A DNA stretch of 64,000 nucleotides from a bacterium (GCA_026394195.1 JAPKYS010000017.1:47784-111783); one strand, 5' to 3'. Shown: positions 8,499 to 17,590, numbered from the stretch's first letter. The notes: a model not told the origin generated them from the letters alone. Program-made: numbers and translations.

Positions 8499-8681
8499 AT
8501 GTTCACCCTAATCACCTCCAATCCTACCATCCTCGGTGGAAAGCCGTGCATAGCGGGAACGAGGATTAGCGTGGAGTTTATTAAAGAGTTGATTGCTAAC
8601 GGAGCACCAAAGGAAGAGATTTTACTAATTTATCCACAATTATCCGTTGAAGCAATCGAAGAAGCCATTAAATACAAATAA
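8499..8681 (+). CDS. DUF433 protein (antitoxin-like)
   Basis: The 60-residue product, MFTLITSNPTILGGKPCIAG then TRISVEFIKELIANGAPKEE, is a complete DUF433 domain, a small HTH-type protein. DUF433 proteins are often antitoxins paired with a DUF5615 PIN-like toxin encoded directly downstream. No such toxin follows here, so it is an orphan or a remnant. I chose the ATG at 8499 because the conserved family sequence starts there; the longer frame from 8472 overlaps the nuoI remnant. It lies between the two copies of the nuoI 5' end. Confidence 0.75.
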   Translation: MFTLITSNPTILGGKPCIAGTRISVEFIKELIANGAPKEEILLIYPQLSVEAIEEAIKYK

Positions 8682-8698
8682 ACTTGACCCCAACCCTT

Positions 8699-8740
8699 CT
8701 GTCTTCTGGATTCTGAATTCTGTCTTCTGGATTCTAAGTG
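8699..8740 (+). repeat. degenerate 7-nt tandem repeat upstream of nuoI
   Basis: Units CTGTCTT, CTGGATT, CTGAATT, CTGTCTT and CTGGATT run in perfect 7-nt register (8699-8733), followed by a divergent unit. They end 3 nt before the nuoI ATG and replace any visible ribosome binding site. A shorter array of the same units is at 8417-8437. Confidence 0.75.
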
Positions 8741-8743
8741 AAT

Positions 8744-9391
8744 ATGAACCCAACGCATAAGTACTTTCGTGATATCTACCTCGGCGTGGTGACCACGCTG
8801 GTGGGGATGCGGGTAACCATCAAGCACCTGTTCGTGCCATCGGTTACTCTGCAATACCCTCACCAGAAAATGGAGCTGCCCAAGACGGCTCGCACCATGC
8901 TGGTCAACGCCATCGACGCCTGCAACGGCTGCCAGCAGTGCGCCCGAGCCTGTCCGGTAGAAATCATCGCCATCGAAACGGTCAAAGCGCTGCCTGAAGA
9001 AGACCTCGGCTTGACGTCCGACGGCAAACCCCGCCGCCTGCACATCGTCAAGTTCGACGTCGACATGAGCAGGTGCGTCTTCTGCGGACTCTGTGTGGAA
9101 GCATGCCCCACCGGTGCCATCCACTGGGAACAGCCGCATGAAAAGGTGACCTACAGCCGCATGGGGTTGCAGCGGAGCTGGTCCAAGTATTCGCCGGAAG
9201 AACGTCAGCGCTTGCTGGATCGTGACGCTGCCCTGAAGGCTGCCAAAGCCACAGAAGCCGCTCAAGCTGCCGCCGCCAAAGCCGCGGCTGCGCCGCCCGC
9301 GCCTGTCACGCCTGTTACCGATGCACCCAAACCGGCAGATCCACCGCAGACCACCGAACCGCCTAAATCTGACTCCAAGGAGGATTCATGA
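8744..9391 (+). CDS. nuoI: NADH-quinone oxidoreductase subunit I with extended Ala/Pro tail
   Basis: Ferredoxin-like peripheral subunit that carries clusters N6a and N6b. In the 215-residue product the two 4Fe-4S motifs are Cys60-63-66-70 (CNGCQQCARACP) and Cys111-114-117-121 (CVFCGLCVEACP). After about residue 160 comes a low-complexity Ala/Pro-rich tail of roughly 55 residues that is not part of the usual fold. ATG 8744 is chosen over GTG 8738 because the conserved MNPxHxYF start is repeated in the upstream remnant. There is no obvious Shine-Dalgarno. It overlaps nuoJ by 4 nt. Confidence 0.95.
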   Translation: MNPTHKYFRDIYLGVVTTLVGMRVTIKHLFVPSVTLQYPHQKMELPKTARTMLVNAIDACNGCQQCARACPVEIIAIETVKALPEEDLGLTSDGKPRRLHIVKFDVDMSRCVFCGLCVEACPTGAIHWEQPHEKVTYSRMGLQRSWSKYSPEERQRLLDRDAALKAAKATEAAQAAAAKAAAAPPAPVTPVTDAPKPADPPQTTEPPKSDSKEDS

Positions 9392-9900
9392 TTGAACTGC
9401 TCAGCCAGGCCGCCTTCTGGCTATTCATCATCGTAACTGTGGGTTCGGCGGTCGTGGTAGTCTTCCACAAGCGGGTGATTTACTCCGCCTTTGCGCTCCT
9501 TTTCACCTTCTTCGGAGTCGCCGGACTGTACGTCTTTCTGGCTGCTGACTTCCTCGCTGCCAGCCAGGTGCTGATCTACGTGGGCGGCATCCTGACGCTG
9601 ATCATTTTCGGCGTCTTCGTCACCGCCAAGATCTACACCATGACCATCCCGCAGCAGACCCATCAGCGTTTCTTAGCCCTAATTCCCGTGTTAGTTATCG
9701 CCGGAGTGCTGATGTACGTCCTGTTTACGGCGGACTGGAAAGTCATTGATCATCCCAATCAACCCACTACCGCCAGACTCGGAAAGCTGCTCCTGACGAC
9801 CTATCTGGTGCCCTTTGAAGTCGCCAGCGTGCTATTATTGGCAGCGTTGATCGGCGCGATGCGGCTGGCTCGCCCTCGGGAGGAAGACCATGAACAATGA
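9388..9900 (+). CDS. nuoJ: NADH-quinone oxidoreductase subunit J
   Basis: Membrane subunit of 170 residues with five predicted transmembrane segments. It has the family motif ADFLAASQVLIYVGGILTLI around residue 53, which includes the pi-bulge helix. A strong AAGGAGGA ribosome binding site precedes the start, which overlaps the nuoI stop (ATGA). The 3' end overlaps nuoK by 11 nt. Confidence 0.94.
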   Translation: MIELLSQAAFWLFIIVTVGSAVVVVFHKRVIYSAFALLFTFFGVAGLYVFLAADFLAASQVLIYVGGILTLIIFGVFVTAKIYTMTIPQQTHQRFLALIPVLVIAGVLMYVLFTADWKVIDHPNQPTTARLGKLLLTTYLVPFEVASVLLLAALIGAMRLARPREEDHEQ

Positions 9901-10198
9901 GCTGTTGATCTATCTTGGAGTTTCAGCCATTCTCTTCGCTCTCGGTCTGCTCTGCGTGATGACCCGCAAGAACGCCATCTCAGTACTGATGGGTGTGGAG
10001 CTGATCTTAAATGCAGGCGCGTTGAATTTCGTCACCTTCAGCCACTACACCGCCGGCAATCTGTTAGGGCAGGGCGCGGCAGTTTTCGTGATCATCCTCG
10101 CCGCAGCTGAAGCCGCCGTGGCTCTGGCAATTTTCCTGAACGTCTATCGGACTCTATCAACATCAGAAGTGGATAAAGCGAATCAACTGCGAGGGTAA
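9890..10198 (+). CDS. nuoK: NADH-quinone oxidoreductase subunit K
   Basis: Small antiporter-like membrane subunit of 102 residues with three transmembrane helices. The conserved glutamates of the proton path are in GVELILNAGALNFV (about residue 37) and AAAEAAVALAIF (about residue 70). Usually followed directly by nuoL; here a CorA-family gene intervenes. Confidence 0.95.
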   Translation: MNNELLIYLGVSAILFALGLLCVMTRKNAISVLMGVELILNAGALNFVTFSHYTAGNLLGQGAAVFVIILAAAEAAVALAIFLNVYRTLSTSEVDKANQLRG

Positions 10199-10309
10199 CT
10201 TTCAAGATCGTCTTTCAATACAACTTAACCAAAGTAACTGACAAATAATGACATAACCCCTAAGGGAGTTAGGTTACCAATGTAAAATTAAACCCTAAAA
10301 GATCCAATC

Positions 10310-11221
10310 ATGCTAAAGCAATACAATATCTTGGACGGAAAACTGGTAGAAAACCAGCGGGATGGACAGGTTCTGGTTTACGTCAATCCTGATGAGAATG
10401 AACGTCGTTTCCTGCTCGAAAATTACAAGTTGGACGAACACACCCTGAACTCGAGCTTGGACCCTGACGAACTCTCCCGCATGGAGTTCGAGCCTGAACA
10501 CCTGGCTCTGATTTATAAACGACCTAAAAACTATTCATCCGCCGATCAATTCTTATTCAGAGTTACCTCTTCGGGTCTGTTTCTATTCAAAGATCGCCTG
10601 ATCCTGGTTCTCTCTGAAGAGATCCCTATTTTCGAAGGGAAGTATTTTACCAGAATCAACTCCTTGCAGAACCTGATGCTCAAGCTGATCTACCGGTCGA
10701 TCTTTCATTTCCTTGAGCACCTTCGGATTATCAATTCCATCTCCGACTCCCTCGAGCAGAAAATCAGCACCTCGATGGAGAACCGCTACCTGCTGAATTT
10801 ATTTATCCTGGAAAAAAGCCTGGTCTATTATCTGAACGCCATTAACTCGAATTCCATGCTGATTGAAAAACTCAAGTACAATTCCATCAAAATCGGCTTC
10901 AGCGCAGACGAAATGGAATTCCTCGACGACATCATCATCGAAAACAATCAGTGCTACAAACAAGCGGAAATCTACTCGAATATTTTAGCAGGGATGATGG
11001 ACGCCCGTGCATCAATCGTAAGCAATAATCTGAACGTCTTGATGAAGACCCTGAACATCATCACCATCGGCATCATGGTGCCTACATTGGTCGTTAGCGC
11101 CTTCTCCATGAACGTAAAAATACCCGTGCAAAACCATCCCGATGCTTTTTGGATCATTATGGGATTTGCCACGGTCTCCGTCGGGCTGTTCTATGCGTTG
11201 TGGCGTTACAAAAAATGGTAA
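10310..11221 (+). CDS. CorA-family divalent cation transporter with SMN in place of GMN
   Basis: This 303-residue protein has a cytoplasmic N-terminal domain, a long helix and two C-terminal transmembrane segments, as in CorA magnesium channels. The pore-mouth GMN signature is replaced by Ser266-Met-Asn (FSMNVKIP). In well-studied CorA proteins the glycine is nearly invariant, and ZntB relatives use GIN, so ion selectivity is uncertain. It lies between nuoK and nuoL on the same strand, 18 nt before nuoL, so it is probably co-transcribed with it. A short inverted repeat (TAACC...GGTTA) lies at about 10254-10276 in the 111-nt leader. Confidence 0.82.
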   Translation: MLKQYNILDGKLVENQRDGQVLVYVNPDENERRFLLENYKLDEHTLNSSLDPDELSRMEFEPEHLALIYKRPKNYSSADQFLFRVTSSGLFLFKDRLILVLSEEIPIFEGKYFTRINSLQNLMLKLIYRSIFHFLEHLRIINSISDSLEQKISTSMENRYLLNLFILEKSLVYYLNAINSNSMLIEKLKYNSIKIGFSADEMEFLDDIIIENNQCYKQAEIYSNILAGMMDARASIVSNNLNVLMKTLNIITIGIMVPTLVVSAFSMNVKIPVQNHPDAFWIIMGFATVSVGLFYALWRYKKW

Positions 11222-11239
11222 TCTAAAAGGTACCTCTGC

Positions 11240-13387
11240 ATGATCTCTCTGGCGCTCGTCGTCCTTTTGGCTCCTCTGGCAGCCTTCGTCATTCAGATTT
11301 TCGTGGGGAAGCGGCTTCCCCGAAGCGGCGATTGGGTCAGCCTGACCGCTATCTTCGGTGGGTTGGCGATCTCGCTCTATCTGCTGATCCGCATGTTGGC
11401 AGCCTGGGACCCAGGATTCTCTGAAACCTGGCAGTTCAATTGGCTGTTCTACGGGAACTACACCTTCAAGATAGGCATCAATCTCGACAACATGGCGATC
11501 GTGATGCTGGTCGTGGTAACCATCGTCAGCGCGCTGGTTCATCTCTTCAGCGTCGGATACATGCACGGCGATCCCCGTTATAGCCGATTCTTCGCCTTCC
11601 TGTCATTCTTCAGCTTCAGCATGTTAGGGCTGGTGCTGGCCGACAATCTCTTTATCATCTACTGTTTCTGGGAATTGGTGGGGCTCTCGAGCTATCTGCT
11701 CATCGGATTCTGGTACGAGAAGAAAAGCGCCTCGGACGCAGCCGTCAAAGCCTTCATCGTCAACCGCGTCGGGGATGCTGGAATGTTCGTCGGCATCATG
11801 CTGCTGTTGACCACCATCGGGACTTTGAATCTGAAGGAAGTCGCCATCGCAGTCAGCCAGGGTCAGATCGCCGGGACTCTGCTCACTGTAACCGGCATCT
11901 GCCTTTTCTGCGGAGCCATCGGCAAATCAGCGCAATTCCCCCTGCACGTCTGGCTGCCTGACGCCATGGAGGGTCCGACCCCTGTTTCCGCTTTGATACA
12001 TGCTGCCACGATGGTCGCCGCCGGAGTCTATCTCACCGCCCGTATTTTCGTATTTCTAACCCCTGAAACCGGACAGGTGATCGCCTATGTCGGTGGTTTC
12101 ACTGCCATCTTTGCCGCCACCATTGCCGTAGCGCAAAACGACATCAAGCGGGTGCTGGCCTATTCCACGGTAAGTCAACTGGGATATATGGTGATGGCGT
12201 TGGGCGCAGGAGCCTACATGGCTGGGTTCTTCCACCTGGTGACTCACGCCATGTTCAAAGCCTGCCTGTTCTTAGGATCCGGCAGCGTCATTCACGCCAT
12301 GCACCACGCCCTGCACCATACCAATTCCCACGCTGATGCACAGGATATGCGCAACATGGGTGGTTTGCGAAAATATATGCCTGTCACTTTCGCTACCTTC
12401 CTGCTGGCGACTCTGGCGCTTTCCGGCGTCCCCTTCACCTCCGGATTCCTCTCCAAGGATGCCATCTTAGGAGGAACTCTAGCTTACGCACGGCTGCATC
12501 CCGGTAACTGGCTGCTGCCGGTTTTCGGTTTCGGAGCCGCTGCCTTGACGGCGTTCTACATGTTCCGCTTGATCTTCCTGACCTTCTACGGCGAATTCCG
12601 GTCCGGTAAGGAAGCCGAACGTCACTTGCACGAATCTCCGAAGAACATGACTATCCCGTTGGTCGTTCTATCGAGTTTGACTCTATTCTTCTTCTACACC
12701 CTGCCCGCGTTCAATCCATCCTCCCCGGCAGGAGGCTGGTTTGGGACGCTCTTCGCCAACCCGCCGCGAGCTTATGAACATGCGATTTCAGAGCCACAAG
12801 CTCGTTTGGGCGGTTTGATGATTGATGGAGCAACCGCAGAAATCGCGGCAGCGAGCCAGGCGGTCAAAACTACCGCTCCTGCTTATAGTGAATCTGAAGC
12901 AGCACTGATGGAACACGAAGCTCACGTCGAACACACTTCGCACCTGATTGCCATGGCGATTTCGGTTTTGGTGGCGGGATTTGGCATCTGGCTGGCCTGG
13001 CAGACCTACTATAAATGGAAGATTTCAGCCGCTGACTGGCAGAAGCGCCTAGGCGTAATCTACCGGGGCATGTTCCACAAGTGGTGGGTCGACGAGATCT
13101 ACCATACGGTCTTCGTCCGGGGAGTGCACGGGCTGGCAGCCTTCTACGCCTGGTTCGATTTGAAAATCATCGACGGCATCGTCAACGGCACAGCCGACCT
13201 CACCCGGTTGTGGGCCTTCTTCGTCGGCTGGTTTGACAACACCTTCGTCGACGGCGCCGTCAACTTTACGGCATGGTTCGTCGGCATCTGGGGCAAGTTC
13301 GTGCGCCTGTTCCAGGGCGGGCAGTTGCAGCGCTACATGCTGATTTCAGCGGTGGTGCTGGCGATATTTTTGTTGCTGAAGATGTAG
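11240..13387 (+). CDS. nuoL: NADH-quinone oxidoreductase subunit L
   Basis: Distal proton-pumping antiporter-like subunit of 715 residues. Landmarks are FWELVGLSSYLLIGFWYEKK near residue 143, the pump core (HVWLPDAMEGPTPVSALIHA near residue 236), HAMFKACLFLGSGSVIHA near residue 336, and a long C-terminal lateral-helix region. The length is normal for NuoL. nuoM, normally next, lies 9.3 kb downstream after an accessory region. Confidence 0.96.
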   Translation: MISLALVVLLAPLAAFVIQIFVGKRLPRSGDWVSLTAIFGGLAISLYLLIRMLAAWDPGFSETWQFNWLFYGNYTFKIGINLDNMAIVMLVVVTIVSALVHLFSVGYMHGDPRYSRFFAFLSFFSFSMLGLVLADNLFIIYCFWELVGLSSYLLIGFWYEKKSASDAAVKAFIVNRVGDAGMFVGIMLLLTTIGTLNLKEVAIAVSQGQIAGTLLTVTGICLFCGAIGKSAQFPLHVWLPDAMEGPTPVSALIHAATMVAAGVYLTARIFVFLTPETGQVIAYVGGFTAIFAATIAVAQNDIKRVLAYSTVSQLGYMVMALGAGAYMAGFFHLVTHAMFKACLFLGSGSVIHAMHHALHHTNSHADAQDMRNMGGLRKYMPVTFATFLLATLALSGVPFTSGFLSKDAILGGTLAYARLHPGNWLLPVFGFGAAALTAFYMFRLIFLTFYGEFRSGKEAERHLHESPKNMTIPLVVLSSLTLFFFYTLPAFNPSSPAGGWFGTLFANPPRAYEHAISEPQARLGGLMIDGATAEIAAASQAVKTTAPAYSESEAALMEHEAHVEHTSHLIAMAISVLVAGFGIWLAWQTYYKWKISAADWQKRLGVIYRGMFHKWWVDEIYHTVFVRGVHGLAAFYAWFDLKIIDGIVNGTADLTRLWAFFVGWFDNTFVDGAVNFTAWFVGIWGKFVRLFQGGQLQRYMLISAVVLAIFLLLKM

Positions 13388-13431
13388 GATCGAATTGGAA
13401 AATCAGTCGCCTCGATCTGGAGTAAAATTTT

Positions 13432-15105
13432 ATGAAACGTCGCCCTGCCTTAGTCCTTTTGATTGCGATGATTACGCTGGGAAGCGGTCTGGTCAATTTA
13501 TTTTCGCTGATCGGACCGAGCCTCCCGAGCCGGATGGAAATATTGCAGGATGTATTTCCAATGGAGTTCATTCGGTTGTCCAAATTTCTGATCCTGATCA
13601 GCGGGTTTGCGTTGGTCATCTCAGCCCTCAACATTTTCAAACAAAAACGGCGAGCCTTCCTGTTTGTATTGCTGATTGCTTGCCTTTCAATCGTCTTTCA
13701 CCTTACAAAAGGTCTCGATTATGAAGAAGCGACTGTTTCCTTCATCCTCCTCATCACGTTGGTTTTAACGCGGAGGCATTTTACCGTTAAAAGCAGCATT
13801 CCCAGCCTTCGCCTGGGGATGATTCGTTTCGCCATAGCAGCATTTCTGGCTATCGTTTATGGCACGACCGGCTTCTGGTTCGTTGAACACCATCACTTTC
13901 ATATCAATTTTAATGTTATCGATTCCATCCAGGAAACGTTCCGGTATCTTTTCCTGGTTGGCGACCCGAATCTGCTTCCTCTGACGCATTATGCCCGCTG
14001 GTTCCTCGATTCGCTCTACTTGACCACCATTATTGCGATTGTGTTGGCGATTTCTGCGTTTTTCCGGCCGGTAATATTTATTTTTCGCGACCGTCCCCGG
14101 GATATGGAGACCGCTAAGAAAATTATCGAAGAACATGGGCGATCCGCCTTGGATTATTTTAAATATGCTCCCGATAAATCGTACTTTTTTTCAGAGTCGC
14201 GCAGAAGCGTAATTGCTTATGGTGTAAGTAAAAATTTTGCCATAACCCTGGCTGATCCGGTGGGTCCGGAACACGAAATACCGGAAATTATCGATGATTT
14301 CGCCGAATTTTGCAGAGAAAACGACTGGAACCTCGGCTTTCATGAAACGCTGCCCGACTTTTTGCCCATCTATGAAAGCAGAGGCTTCAAGAAGTTGAAG
14401 ATGGGAGATGAAGCCATTGTCGATTTGTCGTCCTTTTCCTTAGATAGTAAAGAAAGTAAGCAATTCCGGCAGATCTTGCGTAAGCTGGAGGATAGCGGCA
14501 TTGTATTTAAACAACTTCCCGAATCGTTATCTGAACCCGAACTTGAAGGATTAAGCGATGTTTCCGAAAACTGGCTGCGGCTTTCGGGACGCCGTGAAAG
14601 GCGTTTCACGGTGGGTATGTTCGACCGGGATTACGTTCGTTCCACTCCTGTGTTCGTCGCCATCGATAGTGATGGGGTAGTTCAGGCTTTTGTCAACCTG
14701 ATCCCCTCGTATTGTAAAGGAGAATCGACTATTGATCTGATGCGTCGCAGATCCACTGCGCCAAACGGAATCATGGATTACCTGTTTATCAAACTCATGC
14801 TTTATTTGAAAGAGCAGGGATTCACCCGCTTTAATCTTGGATTGGCTCCGATGTCTGGCTTTACTGAGGGAGAAAATGCCGGCCCTGAAGAAAAAGCGAT
14901 CCATTTCTTTTTTCAGAATCTGGATTTTCTATTCAGTTTTAAGGGATTATTACACTATAAAGCCAAGTTTGCCACATTTTGGGAACCCCGATATACGATT
15001 TACCGAAGTGCCCTGGATTTGCCGAAAATAGCGATTGTTTTACGGGATTTGACAGAGATCCGAGGTAGGCAGGAAGGATCCTCAAACCAGTCGGTTACCA
15101 ACTAA
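13432..15105 (+). CDS. phosphatidylglycerol lysyltransferase-like protein (MprF catalytic half, DUF2156)
   Basis: About 215 residues with several transmembrane segments precede a cytoplasmic GNAT-fold DUF2156 domain (about 220-540). Within it are ALDYFKYAPDKSYFFSES, FAITLADPVGPE, FHETLPDFLPIYESRGFKKL and FNLGLAPMSGF, all characteristic of the MprF/LpiA aminoacyl-PG synthase domain, which transfers an amino acid from aminoacyl-tRNA to phosphatidylglycerol. Typical MprF is a single ~850-residue protein with an N-terminal flippase; here the flippase is the next gene, 12 nt downstream. The start has GGAG about 9 nt upstream. Which amino acid is transferred cannot be read. Confidence 0.8.
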   Translation: MKRRPALVLLIAMITLGSGLVNLFSLIGPSLPSRMEILQDVFPMEFIRLSKFLILISGFALVISALNIFKQKRRAFLFVLLIACLSIVFHLTKGLDYEEATVSFILLITLVLTRRHFTVKSSIPSLRLGMIRFAIAAFLAIVYGTTGFWFVEHHHFHINFNVIDSIQETFRYLFLVGDPNLLPLTHYARWFLDSLYLTTIIAIVLAISAFFRPVIFIFRDRPRDMETAKKIIEEHGRSALDYFKYAPDKSYFFSESRRSVIAYGVSKNFAITLADPVGPEHEIPEIIDDFAEFCRENDWNLGFHETLPDFLPIYESRGFKKLKMGDEAIVDLSSFSLDSKESKQFRQILRKLEDSGIVFKQLPESLSEPELEGLSDVSENWLRLSGRRERRFTVGMFDRDYVRSTPVFVAIDSDGVVQAFVNLIPSYCKGESTIDLMRRRSTAPNGIMDYLFIKLMLYLKEQGFTRFNLGLAPMSGFTEGENAGPEEKAIHFFFQNLDFLFSFKGLLHYKAKFATFWEPRYTIYRSALDLPKIAIVLRDLTEIRGRQEGSSNQSVTN

Positions 15106-15117
15106 TCGAGCAGGGCG

Positions 15118-16194
15118 ATGGACCTCGAGAGCCCCATACTAAGTCCACTCGAAGCCGGAAAACCGACTGGCGGCAGATTACTTAAGTTTTTCCGGCAAGC
15201 ATCCGGTTATATTCTTGCCGCTGCCTGTCTGATCTGGGTCTTCCACGACACAGACGCCGATCAATTATTTCGCCAGATAAAGGATCTGAAATGGGTCTGG
15301 TTAGTGATCGCAATCCCAGTTGATCTCTTGGCTTACGTTTTTCAGGCAGTCCGTTGGAAATTGCTCTTAAGACCTCATGGAAAAATAAAAATTGTCAAAG
15401 TTATCCAGGCTATTTATACAGGTCTCTTTCTGAATGAAATTTTGCCCATGCGTCCTGGGGAGTTAGCCCGAGGTTATCTGGTATCTCGCTGGATGGGTAT
15501 CAACTTCGTCTCAGTCTTACCATCGATGACCGTGGAACGTCTCTTTGATGCGGCCTGGTTACTATTGGGGATCGGTTTAACCACGGCGTTTGTGAAATTG
15601 CCCCGCGATATCGCCGATTCAGCTGATATCCTGGGTATCATTGTGATATTGGCACTCATTGCATTTGCTGCAATTGTTTTGCGCAGTGGAAAACCGCGGA
15701 GTCCCGAAAGTAAATCCAAGATTCCGGGTGGAAGATTATCAAAGTTTTCGAACTTAATTTTAAAGCCAGTGGCTCTGGGAGTCAGGGAAATTGGCAAGAC
15801 TCGGTATTCCTATCTGGCGCTATTAATCTCGGCATTTCCGACGATATGTCAAATTATCGCTTTTTGGTTTGTGATGCGGGCTTTTGGCTTGGATCTCTCG
15901 ATATGGATAGCCGCAGCCACACTTCTGATCGTTATCTTGGGAACAGCAATTCCCAATGCCCCATCAAACGTAGGCGCCTATCAGTTTTTTACCGTGATTG
16001 GACTGACTCTGTTCGGTGTCGATAAAACGACCGCGACTGGGTTTTCTCTGGTAGTTTTCGTTGTACTCTCCATACCGTTCTGGCTGATCGGTTTATTGAT
16101 CGTTAACCGAACTGGAATAAAATTCGCCGATTTTAAGAGCGAGATTTCCAGACTTTTAAAGCGCAAATCGGAAGAAAAATGCACAACCCCATGA
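15118..16194 (+). CDS. lysylphosphatidylglycerol synthase transmembrane/flippase family protein (UPF0104)
   Basis: Polytopic membrane protein of 358 residues. The segments DLLAYVFQAVRWKLLL, FLNEILPMRPGELARGYL and AIPNAPSNVGAYQFFTVIGL are typical of the LPG_synthase_TM/UPF0104 family, the flippase half of MprF. With the preceding catalytic gene it would reconstitute a two-gene MprF that makes and flips aminoacylated phosphatidylglycerol. The gene ends in a 16-nt overlap with the AcvB-like gene, which suggests a three-gene operon. Confidence 0.82.
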   Translation: MDLESPILSPLEAGKPTGGRLLKFFRQASGYILAAACLIWVFHDTDADQLFRQIKDLKWVWLVIAIPVDLLAYVFQAVRWKLLLRPHGKIKIVKVIQAIYTGLFLNEILPMRPGELARGYLVSRWMGINFVSVLPSMTVERLFDAAWLLLGIGLTTAFVKLPRDIADSADILGIIVILALIAFAAIVLRSGKPRSPESKSKIPGGRLSKFSNLILKPVALGVREIGKTRYSYLALLISAFPTICQIIAFWFVMRAFGLDLSIWIAAATLLIVILGTAIPNAPSNVGAYQFFTVIGLTLFGVDKTTATGFSLVVFVVLSIPFWLIGLLIVNRTGIKFADFKSEISRLLKRKSEEKCTTP

Positions 16195-17585
16195 AGATCA
16201 ACTTTATCAGCACCATTATCGCCATGATGCTTCTTACCGGATCTGCTAATTGTGCCGAAGATTCCCTGTCTTTCAGCCGGTTTGGCAAGGTTAATCTATA
16301 TTATGCAAAACCACAACCGTCGAACGTGGTGCTGTTCGTTTCCGGTGATGGTGGTTGGAACAAGGGCGTCGTGGATATGGCGCGGGAGCTGGTCACGCTG
16401 GACGCTCTGGTCGTGGGCATCGATATCATCCATTACCTCGGCGAGTTGGAAAAATCCGAGGAAACTCACTCGTACCCGGCCTCGGATTTTGAACTCTTGA
16501 GTAAGTTTGTGCAACAGAAGCTCGGTTACACGAACTACACGACTCCGGTTCTGGTGGGTTACTCGTCCGGAGCCACGCTGGTTTACGCCACGCTGGTTCA
16601 GGCTCCGGCTCACACTTTCAAGGGAGCCATCAGCCTGGGATTTGGTCCCGATTTGCCGCTGACTAAACCTTTTGCCAAAGGCGACGGATTGGAATGCCGC
16701 CTCGGACCGAAAGGAAAGAGCTATATCTTCCAGCTTTCTCAGACCCTGCAAGTACCCTGGATAGCGTTGCAGGGAACTGAAGATCAGGTCGTTAGCCCCA
16801 GTGAAACGGAAAAATTCGTTCAGCAGACTAAAAACGCCTCCATCATGATATTGCCAAAAGTCGGACACGGCTTTTCTGCGCCTAAAAACTGGATCGCCCA
16901 GTTTAAAGCCGCTTTCGAAAGCATCGTTCAGACGCAGCCGGACACGGGACTTAAAATCGCTCCGGGCGTGAGTGATCTGCCTTTGATCGAAGTCCCAACC
17001 AACGACAGCAGCAAAACTGCACTCGCCATTTTAATCACAGGTGACGGTGGCTGGGTGGGAGCGGATAAGGGGATGGCGCAGAACTTATCAGCGCACGGCA
17101 TCCCGGTAATCGGCTGGAATTCCTTGAAGTATTTCTGGCAGAAACGCACACCGGATCAGTGCGGCAAGGACCTGGAACGCGTTCTGAACCATTATCTGAA
17201 CAGTTGGAAGAAAGAAAAAGCGGTCCTGATCGGTTATTCCATGGGAGCCGATGTCTTACCCTTTATGATCAGCCGGCTGCCCGAAGATCTGCGCTCTCGA
17301 ATACAGATCGTCGCTTTGATCGGTGTTGCCCGGGTGGCGGATTTTGAGTTCCATTTTTCGAATTGGCTGGGCCGCTCGACGCAATCGAGCGAATTCGCGA
17401 CCCCGCCTGAACTTCAGAAACTGAAAGGTATGAATATTCTCAGTTTCTACTCCGAACAGGATAAAGACGCACTGGGTCGCGATCTCGATCCGAGTCTGGG
17501 GAAGCTGATTGTCTTAAAAGGTGGGCACCGCCTGGGTGATAATTTTACCACGGTGACGGATAGCATTCTAACCGAGGTGAAATAG
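16179..17585 (+). CDS. AcvB/VirJ-like secreted alpha/beta hydrolase
   Basis: The 468-residue product has a signal peptide (about 1-25) and two VirJ-type alpha/beta-hydrolase halves: VVLFVSGDGGWNKGV with GYSSGATLVYA, then LAILITGDGGWVGADKGMAQ with GYSMGADVLPF. The second half has the intact GYSMG nucleophile elbow (Ser at about 350) and a late GGHRLGDN histidine. Agrobacterium AcvB, encoded with the lysyl-PG synthase LpiA, is a periplasmic lysyl-PG hydrolase. The same partnership here, with overlapping genes, supports that role. It could tune the level of aminoacylated lipid. Confidence 0.78.
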   Translation: MHNPMKINFISTIIAMMLLTGSANCAEDSLSFSRFGKVNLYYAKPQPSNVVLFVSGDGGWNKGVVDMARELVTLDALVVGIDIIHYLGELEKSEETHSYPASDFELLSKFVQQKLGYTNYTTPVLVGYSSGATLVYATLVQAPAHTFKGAISLGFGPDLPLTKPFAKGDGLECRLGPKGKSYIFQLSQTLQVPWIALQGTEDQVVSPSETEKFVQQTKNASIMILPKVGHGFSAPKNWIAQFKAAFESIVQTQPDTGLKIAPGVSDLPLIEVPTNDSSKTALAILITGDGGWVGADKGMAQNLSAHGIPVIGWNSLKYFWQKRTPDQCGKDLERVLNHYLNSWKKEKAVLIGYSMGADVLPFMISRLPEDLRSRIQIVALIGVARVADFEFHFSNWLGRSTQSSEFATPPELQKLKGMNILSFYSEQDKDALGRDLDPSLGKLIVLKGGHRLGDNFTTVTDSILTEVK

Positions 17586-17590
17586 ATCGG

